In this document: positions 8,908 to 20,111 of the stretch, piece by piece
Position numbering within the stretch: the stretch's first letter is position 1
How the letters are laid out: the number at the start of each line of letters is the position of its first letter
Assembly (NCBI GenBank): GCA_040269895.1
Contig: CP158568.1
Coordinates: 62,001 to 126,000, forward strand
Direction: 5' to 3'
Length of the DNA: 64,000 bases
Origin: Ancalomicrobiaceae bacterium S20
GTDB lineage: Bacteria; Pseudomonadota; Alphaproteobacteria; Rhizobiales; Ancalomicrobiaceae
Position numbers and translations under genes: made by a program
The notes under the pieces: generated by a model
Seen by the model: only the letters and a program-made list of their open reading frames with translations
What the model was told of the DNA's origin: nothing
Databases searched by the model: none

Positions 8908-9324
8908 TCAGTCCTCGTGAAAGCCGGCCGGGTAGGTCGGGCGCTCATCGATCCGGTCCCGAACCCATTGGGCCAAGCCTTCCTCGGGCAGGGAGCCGGC
9001 CGCGAGGTTCTGCATGGCGACCACAGCCTCGGCTTCGGGCACGATGAAATCGACCCCGTTCAGACCGAGAAAGGTCACGAGAGCCAGCAGTGCTGCACGC
9101 TTGTTTCCATCCACGAAGGGATGGTTGCGCGCCAAACCGAAGGCATATGCCGCAGCGAGATCGGCCAGGTCGACCTCGCCATAGGCGTATTTGTTGAGCG
9201 GGCGCCCGAGCGCGGATTCCAACATGCCGACATCCCGGATCCCGGGCGGTCCCCCGAAACGAGCCAACTGCTCGTCGTGGATGGCCACGACGAGATCGGT
9301 CGTCAACCAAACGATCTCGGTCAT
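8908..9324 (-). CDS. doc: death-on-curing (Doc/Fic) family toxin
   Basis: This 138-residue Fic-fold protein has the Doc motif HPFVDGNKRA at residues 68-77. Doc toxins use it to phosphorylate elongation factor Tu and stop translation. The N-terminus WLTTDLVVAIHDEQLARFGG and the GIRDVGMLESAL segment are typical of type II Doc toxins. The length fits the family. It overlaps the antitoxin gene by four bases (ATGA), so it is made after the antitoxin from the same transcript. All catalytic residues visible in the motif (His68, Asp72, Asn74, Lys75, Arg76) are kept, so it should be active. Confidence 0.93.
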   Translation of the reverse strand: MTEIVWLTTDLVVAIHDEQLARFGGPPGIRDVGMLESALGRPLNKYAYGEVDLADLAAAYAFGLARNHPFVDGNKRAALLALVTFLGLNGVDFIVPEAEAVVAMQNLAAGSLPEEGLAQWVRDRIDERPTYPAGFHED

Positions 9325-9545
9325 TTGGCCAGCTCCCGGAGAGCATTCTCGTAGGTCTTCATCGCCTTGCGGGCGATCTCCATGCCGCGCTCGAACTGGT
9401 CGTCGCGTTTGGCCAGCACGATCTTGCCATCGGGCTGCTTGCTGACATGCAGGACGTCGCCCTGGGCCAGATTGAGATCCTGGAGCAGCTCCTTCGGCAG
9501 GATCAGGCCCGTCGAATTGCCGATCTTCTTGACTTCGAGCTTCAT
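9321..9545 (-). CDS. AbrB/MazE-type antitoxin
   Basis: This 74-residue protein opens with the swapped-hairpin DNA-binding fold shared by AbrB, SpoVT and MazE (LEVKKIGNSTGLILPKELLQ then LNLAQGDVLHVSKQPDGKIVL). A charged helical tail (about 47-74) is expected to wrap the toxin. It is the first gene of the pair. It starts at the ATG next to a large palindrome that it probably binds. Open frame further upstream is on the wrong side of the operator and has no SD, so it is excluded. Doc usually pairs with Phd; an AbrB-type partner is the less common arrangement. Confidence 0.9.
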   Translation of the reverse strand: MKLEVKKIGNSTGLILPKELLQDLNLAQGDVLHVSKQPDGKIVLAKRDDQFERGMEIARKAMKTYENALRELAK

Positions 9546-9555
9546 GACAGCACCT

Positions 9556-9609
9556 CGTGTTGTACGAAACGTATAACGGATCGGGTCGTTATACGCAATG
9601 TACAACACG
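9556..9609. promoter_or_regulatory. two-tier palindromic operator of the toxin-antitoxin operon
   Basis: Two nested inverted repeats share one centre at 9582.5. The outer arms are CGTGTTGTAC (9556-9565) and GTACAACACG (9600-9609), and the inner arms are CGTATAACG (9570-9578) and CGTTATACG (9587-9595). All 19 base pairs match. The element begins 11 bases upstream of the antitoxin ATG and covers the predicted promoter. This fits cooperative autorepression by two antitoxin dimers or a toxin-antitoxin complex. Confidence 0.8.
9570..9598 (-). promoter_or_regulatory. predicted sigma-70 promoter of the toxin-antitoxin operon
   Basis: On the minus strand TTGCGT (9593-9598) and TATACG (9570-9575) are spaced by 17 bases. 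The pair lies inside the palindromic operator, so repressor binding would block polymerase. Assigned by eye. Confidence 0.5.
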
Positions 9610-9649
9610 CGTGGTGCTGCGTTCGGACAACCAAATCGTGAACTTGCGC

Positions 9650-10555
9650 TCAGGCCGAGACGGGTGTCGCGGCTTCCTCTGCGATCTCCGCGAGCCGGGC
9701 GGCGATCGCGTCGCGGTGCTCGGCGAGCGCCTTGTAGCGGAGCTGGTCCTCCGAAAGCATCAGCACCTGATCGCGCAGGCCCGCGGCCATGCGCGCGCCC
9801 TCCGGATGGGTGCGGAACTCGGCGATCGGGTCGGTCGCCACCTTGATCGTGAACAGGATGTCGCCGGTGCCGGGCAGACGGCGCAGCGTCTGGCGCTCGA
9901 TGCGGATGAAGGCCTCGTCGTCGCGACGGCCGAACCAGTCGCGCGGGCGGGCCTTCGATTCCGGGTGATGCAGCACCGGGTCGGGATAGATCGACCAGTT
10001 CCAACGCCAGACCGGCAGTTCGGTCTTCAGCGCGGTGAAGATCCGGTTCATGCGCGCGCCCATGCCGTCGGCATAGCCGGGCACGGCCACGTGGATGCCG
10101 TCGAGGTTCTGGCCGAATTTTTCACGCAAGGACCAGGCTGAAGGAAAGCAGAGCGCGGCGGCGATCAGGCGATAGCCGTTGTCGCTCGGCCCCATCAGCA
10201 CGAGGTCTTCCTGCATCAGCCGCGATGCGACGAGGAAGGGTGCCTCGTCGGCGTCGAGGGCGACGCGGCGGGTGCCGTCGATGACGATCGTCGCGCCGTC
10301 GCGCCGGTATCGCTCGGGAAAATGCGCCAGGAGATGCGCGACGACGAGGTCGAGCACTTCCCGCTGCGAGGCGCGTGTATCGGGCTCTTCGGCGAAGACG
10401 ATATCGCGCTTCTCGGCGAGAAGTGCGTCCTTCTCGGCGAGATCGGTGAGCAGCCGCTCGTCGGGCAGCAGCCAGTCCTTCAGGTCGAGCGGGGTCAGAC
10501 CGATCGAGAAGGGCTTGTAGGCGGTGGCATAGGGCGCGTGCGCGAAGGCGGGCAT
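9650..10555 (-). CDS. heme-dependent oxidative N-demethylase-like protein (DUF3445)
   Basis: This 301-residue soluble protein matches the DUF3445 / HODM-alpha family. Members are PAS-fold heme enzymes that oxidatively remove methyl groups from dimethylamine-type substrates. Recognisable parts are the N-terminal KPFSIGLTPLDLKDWLLPDE, the central CFPSAWSLREKFGQ.L..IH..VPGY region and the ERQTLRRLP....ILFTIKVATDPIAEF block near residue 220. Partner subunits (reductase, ferredoxin) are absent here, so the donor and substrate are unknown. It is single and not clearly in an operon with the toxin-antitoxin genes it follows. Confidence 0.8.
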   Translation of the reverse strand: MPAFAHAPYATAYKPFSIGLTPLDLKDWLLPDERLLTDLAEKDALLAEKRDIVFAEEPDTRASQREVLDLVVAHLLAHFPERYRRDGATIVIDGTRRVALDADEAPFLVASRLMQEDLVLMGPSDNGYRLIAAALCFPSAWSLREKFGQNLDGIHVAVPGYADGMGARMNRIFTALKTELPVWRWNWSIYPDPVLHHPESKARPRDWFGRRDDEAFIRIERQTLRRLPGTGDILFTIKVATDPIAEFRTHPEGARMAAGLRDQVLMLSEDQLRYKALAEHRDAIAARLAEIAEEAATPVSA

Positions 10556-10676
10556 GACGGCTCTCTGGCTCGGGGATTTGCCTTGAGAAGTATCATGCCC
10601 GTTTCGAATGCAAACCGCTGTTATGCGCGGGGCAGGGATGACGAACGGTCAGCCCCGCGCCTCGCGCGTATCGATC

Positions 10677-12521
10677 TCATCCCATCGCTTCCAGTTCGCC
10701 GATCATGCGCTCGATGACGCCGAGGCCCATGGACCAGAAGCCCGGATCGGTCGCGTCGAGGCCGAAGGGGGCGAGCAGCTCCTTGTGGTGCTTGGTGCCG
10801 CCGGCCTTGAGCAGGGCGAAGTACTTGTCCTGGAAGCCGGTCTCCGCCTTCTCGTAGGTGGCGTAGAGCGAGTTCACCAGACAGTCGCCGAAAGCGTAGG
10901 CGTAGACGTAGAACGGCGAATGGATGAAGTGCGGGATGTAGGTCCAGAACGTCTCGTAGCCGGGATTGAGCCGGATCGCCGGGCCGAGGCTCTCGGCCTG
11001 GACGTCGAGCCAGATCTTGCCGAGCTGTTCGGCGGTCAGTTCGCCGGCCTTGCGCTCGGTGTGGACCCGGCGCTCGAAGGTGTAGAAGGCGATCTGGCGC
11101 ACGACGGTGTTGATCATGTCCTCGACCTTGGAGGCGAGCATGATCTTCTTCTCGGCCGGCGAGGCGGCGCGGTCGAGCAGGCTGCGGAAGGTCAGCATCT
11201 CGCCGAACACGGACGCCGTCTCGGCGAGCGTCAGCGGCGTCGGGGCCATCAGCGCGCCGTTCGGGCCGGCGAGCACCTGGTGCACGCCGTGCCCGAGCTC
11301 ATGGGCGAGGGTCATGACGTCGCGCGTCTTGCCCTGGTAGTTGACCAGCACATAGGGGTGCGCCGACGGCACGGTCGGATGCGCGAAGGCGCCCGGCGCC
11401 TTGCCGGGGCGCACCGGCGCGTCGATCCAGTTCTTGTCGAAGAAGTCGCGGGCGATATCGGCCATCTGCGGCGAGAAGCGGCCGTAGGCGTCGAGCACCG
11501 TCGACTTCGCCTCGCCCCAGGGGATGACGCGGTTGGTCTCGCGCGGCAGCGGCGCGTTGCGGTCCCAGTGTTCCAGCACGTCCTTGCCGAGCCACTTGGC
11601 CTTCAGCGCGTAATAGCGATGCGACAGGCGCGGATAGGCGGCCTGCACCGCCGCGACCAGTGCATCGACGACCTCGCGCTCGACGCGGTTCGACAGATGG
11701 CGCGCGTCGGCGATGTCGTCGAACTTGCGCCAACGGTCGGAGATCTCCTTGTCCTTGGCGAGGACATTGGTGATCAGCGCGAAGGTGCGCAGGTTCTCGC
11801 CGAAGGTCTCGGCGAGCGCCTGCGAGGCCGTCTTGCGCTTTGCCTCGTCCGGGTCCTGCATGAAGTTCAGCGTCGGTTCGAGCGCCAGCGTCTCGCCGCC
11901 GACCTTGAAGCGCAGTGAGGCGATGGTCTCGTCGAACAGCCGGTTCCAGGCGGCGCGGCCGGTGACGTATTTCTCGTGGAAGAGCTGCTCGATCTCGTCG
12001 GAGAGCTGGTGCGGCTTCTCCTTGCGGATGTCCTCGAACCACGGCCGGTAATGGGCGAGCGCGGCGCTCTTGTCGATCAGCGCGTCGATCGCGGTGTCGG
12101 GCAGACGATTGAGCTCCAGTTCGAAGAAGATCAGGCTGGTCGACGCGGTGGTCAGCTTGTCCTGCAGGTCGCCGTAGAACTTGGCGCGGATCGGGTCGGT
12201 GGTGTCGCCGCAGTAGACGAGGCTCGAATAGGAGGCGATGCGGCCGGTCAGTTCGGCGATCGCCTCGTATTCCTTGACGAGCCCGAGCAGCGCCTCGGCG
12301 TCGCCCGCCTCGCAGAGGCCGGCGAGCCTGCCCTTGGCCTTGGCTTCGAACTCCTTGGTCCAGGCGATCGCGCGCTCGACGTCGCCCGTCAGCTCCGGCC
12401 CGTCCATCGAGGGATAGAGGTCGGCGAGGTTCCATTCCGGCAGGGCGCCGAGATCGGTGGTGGCCGAGGCGGCAGGGGCGGGGGCGGCGACGGAGCGGGG
12501 GCTCTGGATCATGCGGGACAA
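10677..12521 (-). CDS. pepF: M3-family oligoendopeptidase F
   Basis: This 614-residue cytosolic zinc peptidase cuts short peptides and belongs to the M3 thimet/PepF family. The zinc-binding HELGHG motif lies at about residues 407-412, with the third ligand region (TPLTLAETASVFGEML) about 25 residues on. The C-terminal FIHSPFYVYAYAFGD segment is typical of PepF. The length fits. An Ala/Pro-rich stretch near the N-terminus (residues 12-22) is probably disordered. It is transcribed away from the response regulator gene, with about 320 bases between the starts. Confidence 0.93.
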   Translation of the reverse strand: MSRMIQSPRSVAAPAPAASATTDLGALPEWNLADLYPSMDGPELTGDVERAIAWTKEFEAKAKGRLAGLCEAGDAEALLGLVKEYEAIAELTGRIASYSSLVYCGDTTDPIRAKFYGDLQDKLTTASTSLIFFELELNRLPDTAIDALIDKSAALAHYRPWFEDIRKEKPHQLSDEIEQLFHEKYVTGRAAWNRLFDETIASLRFKVGGETLALEPTLNFMQDPDEAKRKTASQALAETFGENLRTFALITNVLAKDKEISDRWRKFDDIADARHLSNRVEREVVDALVAAVQAAYPRLSHRYYALKAKWLGKDVLEHWDRNAPLPRETNRVIPWGEAKSTVLDAYGRFSPQMADIARDFFDKNWIDAPVRPGKAPGAFAHPTVPSAHPYVLVNYQGKTRDVMTLAHELGHGVHQVLAGPNGALMAPTPLTLAETASVFGEMLTFRSLLDRAASPAEKKIMLASKVEDMINTVVRQIAFYTFERRVHTERKAGELTAEQLGKIWLDVQAESLGPAIRLNPGYETFWTYIPHFIHSPFYVYAYAFGDCLVNSLYATYEKAETGFQDKYFALLKAGGTKHHKELLAPFGLDATDPGFWSMGLGVIERMIGELEAMG

Positions 12522-12839
12522 GGCCTCGATCGAGAAAGAAAGGCGGGGAAGCGCGGGCTCGCCCGGTTTTAGAGCGCCGGTCGGAGGTCGGCAACTCCGC
12601 GGGCGCGCCGGGTGCCGCGGTCAGGGGCGTCGATCGGTTAAATGGGGAGCCGCTGCCGCCGGGAGAAGTGATGGCGAGCCGTTCACTCTCCGGGTCAAAA
12701 ACTGTTGATGGTCCCGCAAGGAGGCGCGGCGTTTAGCTCCGGTTAACCGAATCCGGCGAGGCTCGATCCCGTTTTGGCACGGGATGGTTTCCGTGCCGGC
12801 AGGTTTCTCCGAACCGCGCCCTCGCAGACCCGAGGTCCC

Positions 12840-14426
<1,587 letters not shown>

Positions 14427-14518
14427 GGGTGTCCTGACGGGAATATCAGTTGAAACACGTTCGGATCCGACATTTCTGAGGATGTCTCGACGGTAGTCGC
14501 CGTCGTCGGGAGGAAGTT

Positions 14519-16713
14519 ATGACGAGGCAATTCTGGTCGTCCCTTTTGATCGGCACCGCGTTGGCGGGTTCGCTCGCCGCCGCCGCATCGGCCCAGTCCG
14601 AGCCGCCGGCCCCGGCTGCCGCGACCGGAACGGTGCCGGCTGTTGCGCCCACGGCCGCGCCTGAAACGGCTGCGGCCACAACGCCGGCATCTGCGACGAC
14701 CACGATCGCGACATCCCCGAGGCTCCGGCCGCGACCGAGGCTCCGCCGAGCGTTGCCGCGCAGGCGACTGACCCGGCGATTGCCGGTACTCCCGTCGAAG
14801 CCCCGGCGGCTGCCTCCGCAGAGGCGCCCACACCCGCCATCGCGACCGCGCCGGCTTCGACCGAGCCCGCGCAACCTCCCGTCACCGCCGTTGCGCCGGC
14901 CGAGGTGCCCGCCGCTGCCGAGACCGCCTCGACGCAGGCCGCGCCCGAGCCTTCCTCGTCCGTTGCTGCTGCGGCGGCTCCGGTCGTCACGGATACGCCG
15001 CCCTCGGCCGCCACCGCCGCGCCGGTCGTCACCGACACGCCGCCGGCCGCCGTGGCTGCGCCGGTTGCCGAACCGGCGCCGACCGTCGCCGCGACGCCGG
15101 CCGAGCCGACCGGCCCGAGCGCGGCCGAACTCGCCGCTGTCAAGGCGGCCGAGCAGGCCGCCCGCGAGGCGCGGCTCGCAGCCGAGGCCGAGCAGGTCTC
15201 GACCGCGCTCAAGGCCGCGATCGACGAACTCGGCACGCTCAAGGCCAATGCGGAGGAGCGCAAGGACCGCGCGGCGCTCGCCGCCTTCTACGCCGCGCAC
15301 GACTACAAGCCGATGTTCGTCGCGCCCGAGGGGCTGACGGCGAAGGCGCTGTCGGCGGTCGACCGTTTCGGCAAGGCGGCCGAGGATGGCCTCGATCCGC
15401 AGGACTATCCGGTTCCGGCCGTGGCGCCGGGCCGGCTCCCGGCCGCGTCGGCCAAGATCGAGCTCGATCTCGCCCTCGACGTCATCCGCTATGCGCGCCA
15501 TGCCCAGTCGGGCCGGTTCGACCCGCAGCGCATCTCGCATCTGGTCACGGCCAAGCCGCCAGTGACCGATCCGAACCAGGTGCTCGCCAAGGTTGCCGGC
15601 AGCGACGACGTCTCGGCCGTGCTCGAGGCCTATAATCCGCCGCACGAGGGCTACAAGCGCCTGAAGGCCAAGCTTGCCGAGATGCGCGCCGCGGCCGAAC
15701 CGCAGACGCCGCTGGTGCGCCTGCCGGAAGGTCCGGTGCTGAAGCCCGGCCAGAAGGATGCGCGCGTCGCCATGCTGCGCGAGCGGCTCGGCGTCACCGC
15801 GACCGTGACCGCCAACGACGCCTCGGTCTACGACGCCTCGCTGGTCGATGCCGTCAAGGCATTCCAGAAGGATCACGGCATCAGCGCGACCGGCCTCGTC
15901 GGCGCGACGACCGTCTCGGCGCTCAACGACGGCGGCGCCGGCGGCGCGACGGCGAAGATCAACGACGTGATCGCCAACATGGAGCGCTGGCGCTGGCTGC
16001 CGCGCGACCTCGGCGAGATCTACGTCATGGTCAACGTGCCGGACTTCACGCTGCGCGTGATGCGCGACGGCCAGGAGATCCACAAGGCGCGCGTCATCGT
16101 CGGCCGGGTCGAGAACCAGACGCCGATCTTCTCGGAGACGATGAAGCACGTCATCGTCAATCCTTACTGGAACGTGCCGGTCTCCATCGTGAAGAAGGAG
16201 ATGATCGGCAAGGCGCAGCAGACCGCCGGCACGGCGCTGACCCGCGGCAATTTCGAGGTCGTGGTCGGCTCCAGGTCGGTCGACCCGACCGCTGTCGACT
16301 GGGCGACGGTCAACCCGGCGACGGTGCAGATCCGTCAGCGTCCGGGCGACGGCAATGCGCTCGGCAACATCAAGTTCATGTTCCCGAACGAGCATTCGGT
16401 CTACATCCACGACACCTCGTCGCGGGGCCTGTTCGCGCAGTCCTATCGGGCGCTCAGCCACGGCTGCGTGCGCGTGCACGAGCCGTTCTCCTTCGCCGAC
16501 GCGGTGCTCTCGGAAGAGCCGACCAAGGTCGACGGCGCCAAGCTGAAGAAGCTGGTCGGCGGCGGCGAGAAGACCTTGATGCTGCAGCGCCATGTGCCGG
16601 TGCACATCGCCTACTGGACCGCCTTCGTCGATGACGACGGCAAGCTCGAGACCCGCGCCGATCTCTATGGACACAATGCCCGGGTGAAGAAGCTGCTCGG
16701 CCTCGGCGGCTGA
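14519..16713 (+). pseudogene. L,D-transpeptidase with peptidoglycan-binding domain, frame-shifted
   Basis: The product would be about 731 residues. It has a signal peptide (SLLIGTALAGSLAAAASAQ), a long Ala/Pro/Thr-rich tether, a scaffold region, a peptidoglycan-binding domain (MLRERLGVTA...VKAFQKDHGISATGLVG) and a YkuD catalytic domain with the active-site cysteine in SHGCVRVHEP. Such periplasmic enzymes form 3-3 cross-links in peptidoglycan. The first 65 or so codons read in one frame from ATG 14519 (after GGGAGG). The rest reads in the -1 frame from about 14705-14725, where one base seems missing in a C/G-rich tract. Both parts show normal codon use, so a sequencing indel is likely. Confidence 0.8.
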
Positions 16714-16747
16714 GCGGGCTTTCGGCGCAGCGCTTCTGTTCCGACAC

Positions 16748-16786
16748 GAAAAAGCCGCCCGGTCGACCCGGGCGGCTTTTTCGTTT
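16748..16786. terminator. bidirectional rho-independent terminator
   Basis: A perfect 15-bp stem (16748-16762 with 16768-16782) closes a 5-base loop. A-runs and T-runs flank it on both sides, so it can stop both the transpeptidase and the converging ABC exporter. Confidence 0.92.
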
Positions 16787-16816
16787 GGGCGATGCTGGAG
16801 CGGCGGTGGCCGCGCC

Positions 16817-18646
16817 TCACTCGGCGGCTTCGTCGATGGCCTTCAGCGCGGCGGCGCCGGTCTGGAACTGCAGGCGGGCGAGGCGGGCGTAGAGGCCGCC
16901 CTGGCCGATCAGGCTCGCATGCGTGCCCTCCTCGACCACACGACCCTGATCGACGACCAGGATGCGATCGCAGGCGAGCACGGTCGCGAGGCGATGGGCG
17001 ATTACCAGCGTGGTGCGGCCTTCCATCAGCCGTTCGAGCGCGGTGTGGACCAGCGTCTCGGACTCGGCGTCGAGCGCGCTGGTCGCCTCGTCGAGCAGCA
17101 GGATCGGCGCGGCGCGCAGGATCGCGCGGGCAATCGCCAGCCGCTGGCGCTGGCCGCCCGACAGCGTCACGCCGCGCTCGCCGACCTCCGTCCGGTAGCC
17201 GTCGGGCAGCACGCTGACGAAGTCGTGGACGAGCGCGAGCTTGGCCGCCTCGATCACCTCGGCGTCGGTGGCGTCGGGGCGGCCGAAGCGGATGTTCTCC
17301 ATCACATCGGCGGCGAAGATCACCGTGTCCTGCGGCACGATCGCGATACGGCGGCGCACCTCGGCCGGATCGGCCGCCTTGACGTCGATGCCGTCGACGG
17401 CCACGCGGCCGGCGCTCGGGTCGTAGTAGCGCAAGAGCAGGTGGAACAGCGTCGACTTGCCGGCGCCGGACGGACCGACCACGGCGACCTTCTCGCCGGG
17501 GCGGACCGCGATGTCGATGCCGCCGAGGACCTCGCGGTCCGGCGCAGTCGGGTAGGCGAAGCGGACCGCCTCGAAGGCGATCTCGCCGCGCGGCGGCGTC
17601 GGCAGCGCGACGGGCTTGGCCGGCGCGGCGATGGTGGGCTCGATGCGCAGCAACTCGGAGAGCCGTTCGGCCGCGCCGGCGGCCTGGGCGATCTCGCCCC
17701 AGACCTGGCTCAATTCGCCGAGCGCGCCGGCGGCGAACACCGAATAGAGCACGAACTGCGACAGCGCGCCGGGCGTGAGCCGGCCGGCGAGCACGTCGGT
17801 GGCGCCGACCCACAGCACCGCGACGACGCTGCCGAACACCATGAAGATCGCGACCGCGGTCAGGATCGCGCGTGCCTTGGTCGAGGATCGCGCGGCGTCG
17901 AAGGCGCGTTCGACGGCATCGGCGAAGCGCCTGCGCGCCTCCGGCTCGTTGCCGAAGGCCTGCAGCGTGCGCACCGCGCCGATCGTCTCGCCGGCGTAGG
18001 CTGAGGCCGCGGCGAGCGTGTCCTGGGCGAAGCGCGACTTCTTGCGCACGCGGCGCCCGAAGGCGACCAGCGGCAGCACGATGAATGGGATCGCCAGCAG
18101 GACGAAGGCGGAGAGCCGCGGGCTCGTCACCACCATCATCGCGACCGCGCCGACGAACAGGAAGAAATTCCTGAGCGCGATCGAGGCGGAGGCGCCGACC
18201 GCCGACTTGATCTGCGTCGTGTCGGCGGTCAGGCGCGAGGTGATCTCGCCCGACTGCGCGGTGTCGAAGAAGGCCGGCGACAGGCGCGTCACATGGGCGA
18301 AGACGGCGGCGCGCACGTCGGCGACGACGCGTTCGCCGAGCCAGGTCACGAGGTAGTAGCGCAGCGAACTCGCGGCGGCGAGCGCACCGGCGACGACCAG
18401 CAGCATCAGGAAATAGCGGTCGATCAGCGCGGCGTTGGTCTCGCTGAAGCCGTGATCGATCATCCGGCGGATCGCGAGCGGCAGCACGAGCGTCGCGGAG
18501 GCGGCGGCGATCAGCGCGGCGAGCGCGCCGGCAACCCGGCCGCGATAGCGCGAGAGGAAGGGCAGGAGCGTCTTCAGCGGGCCGATGGACCGGCGGCGTT
18601 CACCCTGAGTAGCGCCGGCTGTGGCGCCGGCAGTCTTGTCGGTCAC
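16817..18646 (-). CDS. ABC exporter, fused membrane and ATP-binding domains (MsbA/MDR type)
   Basis: This 609-residue half-transporter has six membrane helices in residues 25-320, starting with [20 protein letters not shown]. The nucleotide-binding domain shows Walker A (GPSGAGKST), signature ([16 protein letters not shown]), Walker B ([15 protein letters not shown]) and H-loop (VIAHRLATV). As a homodimer it would export lipids, drugs or other hydrophobic compounds across the inner membrane. Neighbours do not reveal the cargo. It ends at a terminator shared with the L,D-transpeptidase and is divergent from rpmE. Confidence 0.93.
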   Translation of the reverse strand: MTDKTAGATAGATQGERRRSIGPLKTLLPFLSRYRGRVAGALAALIAAASATLVLPLAIRRMIDHGFSETNAALIDRYFLMLLVVAGALAAASSLRYYLVTWLGERVVADVRAAVFAHVTRLSPAFFDTAQSGEITSRLTADTTQIKSAVGASASIALRNFFLFVGAVAMMVVTSPRLSAFVLLAIPFIVLPLVAFGRRVRKKSRFAQDTLAAASAYAGETIGAVRTLQAFGNEPEARRRFADAVERAFDAARSSTKARAILTAVAIFMVFGSVVAVLWVGATDVLAGRLTPGALSQFVLYSVFAAGALGELSQVWGEIAQAAGAAERLSELLRIEPTIAAPAKPVALPTPPRGEIAFEAVRFAYPTAPDREVLGGIDIAVRPGEKVAVVGPSGAGKSTLFHLLLRYYDPSAGRVAVDGIDVKAADPAEVRRRIAIVPQDTVIFAADVMENIRFGRPDATDAEVIEAAKLALVHDFVSVLPDGYRTEVGERGVTLSGGQRQRLAIARAILRAAPILLLDEATSALDAESETLVHTALERLMEGRTTLVIAHRLATVLACDRILVVDQGRVVEEGTHASLIGQGGLYARLARLQFQTGAAALKAIDEAAE

Positions 18647-18942
18647 GCGATGAACTCCCTCTCTCGTTCCTGATCGCGCAAGTCATTTCCGTTCGGAGTG
18701 AGGCACTCCGAACGGGCCTTGCCCGAACCCGCGCGGACGTCGCGGCGCGCGGCCGCGACGCTGGTCGGTGCGGTCGTCTTCCGTCCACGGCCGCACCCTT
18801 CGACCTTCAGATGAACCGAAGCCGCGGTCGCTTCAAGTCCGGGATCGTCCGGGCGGTTCGTCGCACGCCGTCGAAGCATCGCGCGATCGGGGACCGGCGC
18901 CATTCGCGGCACGCGCGGGCGACGTTTCATCGGACTGTCGTC

Positions 18943-18971
18943 TTGTTTCCCGGGCGCGCTTGCGCTATACG
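18943..18971 (+). promoter_or_regulatory. predicted rpmE promoter
   Basis: TTGTTT (18943-18948) and TATACG (18966-18971) are spaced by 17 bases, giving a leader of about 165 nt before rpmE. A further small inverted repeat (GGCCGCG/CGCGGCC, 18990-19015) lies early in this leader. The rest of the 495-base gap back to the ABC exporter start shows no gene. Confidence 0.6.
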
Positions 18972-19089
18972 CGGGCCCGAAGAACGAGGGGCCGCGCGCC
19001 ATACGGTACGCGGCCTTGTCGTTTGACGGATCAAGGCAGTCGCGAACGAGATCGCACCCGGGACCGAGACGATGCCCTCGCGGCGTGAT

Positions 19090-19133
19090 CTCGAGATCCT
19101 GCGGGGCGGCCGAGACGCCGCCAATCTCGAGGA
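19090..19133 (+). promoter_or_regulatory. structured rpmE leader that hides the ribosome-binding site
   Basis: CTCGAGAT (19090-19097) pairs with ATCTCGAG (19124-19131) for 8 bp. An inner GGCGGC/GCCGCC stem (19105-19110 with 19117-19122) stacks inside. The 3' arm contains the GAGGA Shine-Dalgarno (19129-19133) of rpmE, whose ATG is at 19142. The fold would block ribosome binding and could let excess L31 repress its own synthesis. The regulatory role is inferred. Confidence 0.6.
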
Positions 19134-19141
19134 CCAGAGCC

Positions 19142-19363
19142 ATGAAACAGGGCATCCATCCCGACTATCACACCATCAAGGTCGTCATGACCGATGGCAC
19201 CGAGTACCTGACCCGTTCGACCTACGGCAAGGACGGCGACACGCTGAACCTCGACATCGATCCCAAGTCGCATCCGGCTTGGACCGGTGGCTCGCAGCAG
19301 CTCATGGACCGCGGTGGCCGCATCTCGCGGTTCAACAACAAGTTCAAGGGCTTCGGTCTCTGA
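19142..19363 (+). CDS. rpmE: 50S ribosomal protein L31
   Basis: This 73-residue protein starts [20 protein letters not shown] and ends [12 protein letters not shown], the alphaproteobacterial L31 pattern. L31 bridges the two ribosomal subunits. It has no cysteine, so it is the zinc-free form and cannot serve as a zinc store. It has its own promoter, a leader that can fold over the SD, and a strong terminator. Confidence 0.97.
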   Translation: MKQGIHPDYHTIKVVMTDGTEYLTRSTYGKDGDTLNLDIDPKSHPAWTGGSQQLMDRGGRISRFNNKFKGFGL

Positions 19364-19406
19364 TCGATGCCCCGTGGCGACCCTCGAAGGGGCGCTCCGC
19401 GACAAG

Positions 19407-19440
19407 GACCCCGGCCTGGCGCCGGGGTCTTTTCGTTTCG
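19407..19440 (+). terminator. rho-independent terminator of rpmE
   Basis: A perfect 9-bp stem (GACCCCGGC with GCCGGGGTC, loop CTGGC) is followed by TTTTCGTTT. Confidence 0.9.
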
Positions 19441-19538
19441 GGAGCGTTTTCGCTTCGGGGTGGCATGGGGAGGTGTTCCGAGGCATCGGGCGGCCCGGAC
19501 GGGGTGATCGACGGCGGTGCGATCGGGAGCGGGCCGTC

Positions 19539-20111
19539 TCAGGCGCCGCAGCACTTCTTGAACTTCCTGCCCGAACCGCAGGGGCAGGGATCGTTGCGGC
19601 CGACCTTGGTCGCGCGTTCGGTCGACGCCACGACCGCGCCGGCGGCTCCGGTCGGCGCCGGATCGAAGATGCCGTCGACATAGACCCAGCCGGCACCCTC
19701 ACGGCGGAAGCGCGAGCGTTCGTGCAGCCGGGAAATCCGGCCGCGCCGGCGCGAGGTCGCGACGAATTCGACCATGCCGGCGTCTTCGGCCGGACCGCCA
19801 TCTTCGATTGCGAGGATCTCGAGCCCCAGCCATTCGGTATCGGCCTGCGCGGCTGCGAAGGCGATCGGGTCGAAGGGGCGCCGCTTTTCGGGCGCGTGGG
19901 TCTTGTGCAGATAGGCCGCGTCGCCGAGCGCGAAGGCCGTGAAGCGCGAGCGCATCAGCGCTTCGGCGGTGGCGGCCGGTGCTCCGGCGATGAGCGGACC
20001 GCAGCACGACGACAGCGACCGCCCGGAGCCGCAAGGGCAGGGGCGGTCGACAAGTCCGGAACCGAGAGGCGCGCCAGGGGCCGTGGGCCCCGCGGCGTCA
20101 GCGGGCGCCAC
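19539..20111 (-). CDS. YchJ-family protein with two SEC-C zinc motifs
   Basis: This 190-residue protein has SEC-C metal-binding motifs near both ends ([15 protein letters not shown] and [16 protein letters not shown]). They flank the YchJ (UPF0225) NTF2-like domain, recognised by [21 protein letters not shown] and W.Y.DG. SEC-C motifs bind zinc and can contact the ribosome or SecB. The function of YchJ proteins is not settled. The gene overlaps the end of the upstream DUF1465 gene by 14 bases, so the two are probably co-transcribed. Confidence 0.92.
   Translation of the reverse strand: MAPADAAGPTAPGAPLGSGLVDRPCPCGSGRSLSSCCGPLIAGAPAATAEALMRSRFTAFALGDAAYLHKTHAPEKRRPFDPIAFAAAQADTEWLGLEILAIEDGGPAEDAGMVEFVATSRRRGRISRLHERSRFRREGAGWVYVDGIFDPAPTGAAGAVVASTERATKVGRNDPCPCGSGRKFKKCCGA

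Noticed and set aside
14446-16674. 742-codon open frame antisense to the L,D-transpeptidase
   Set aside because: Its Arg/Gly/His-rich product is the usual mirror of a GC-rich gene; the plus strand carries the signal peptide, peptidoglycan-binding and YkuD motifs.
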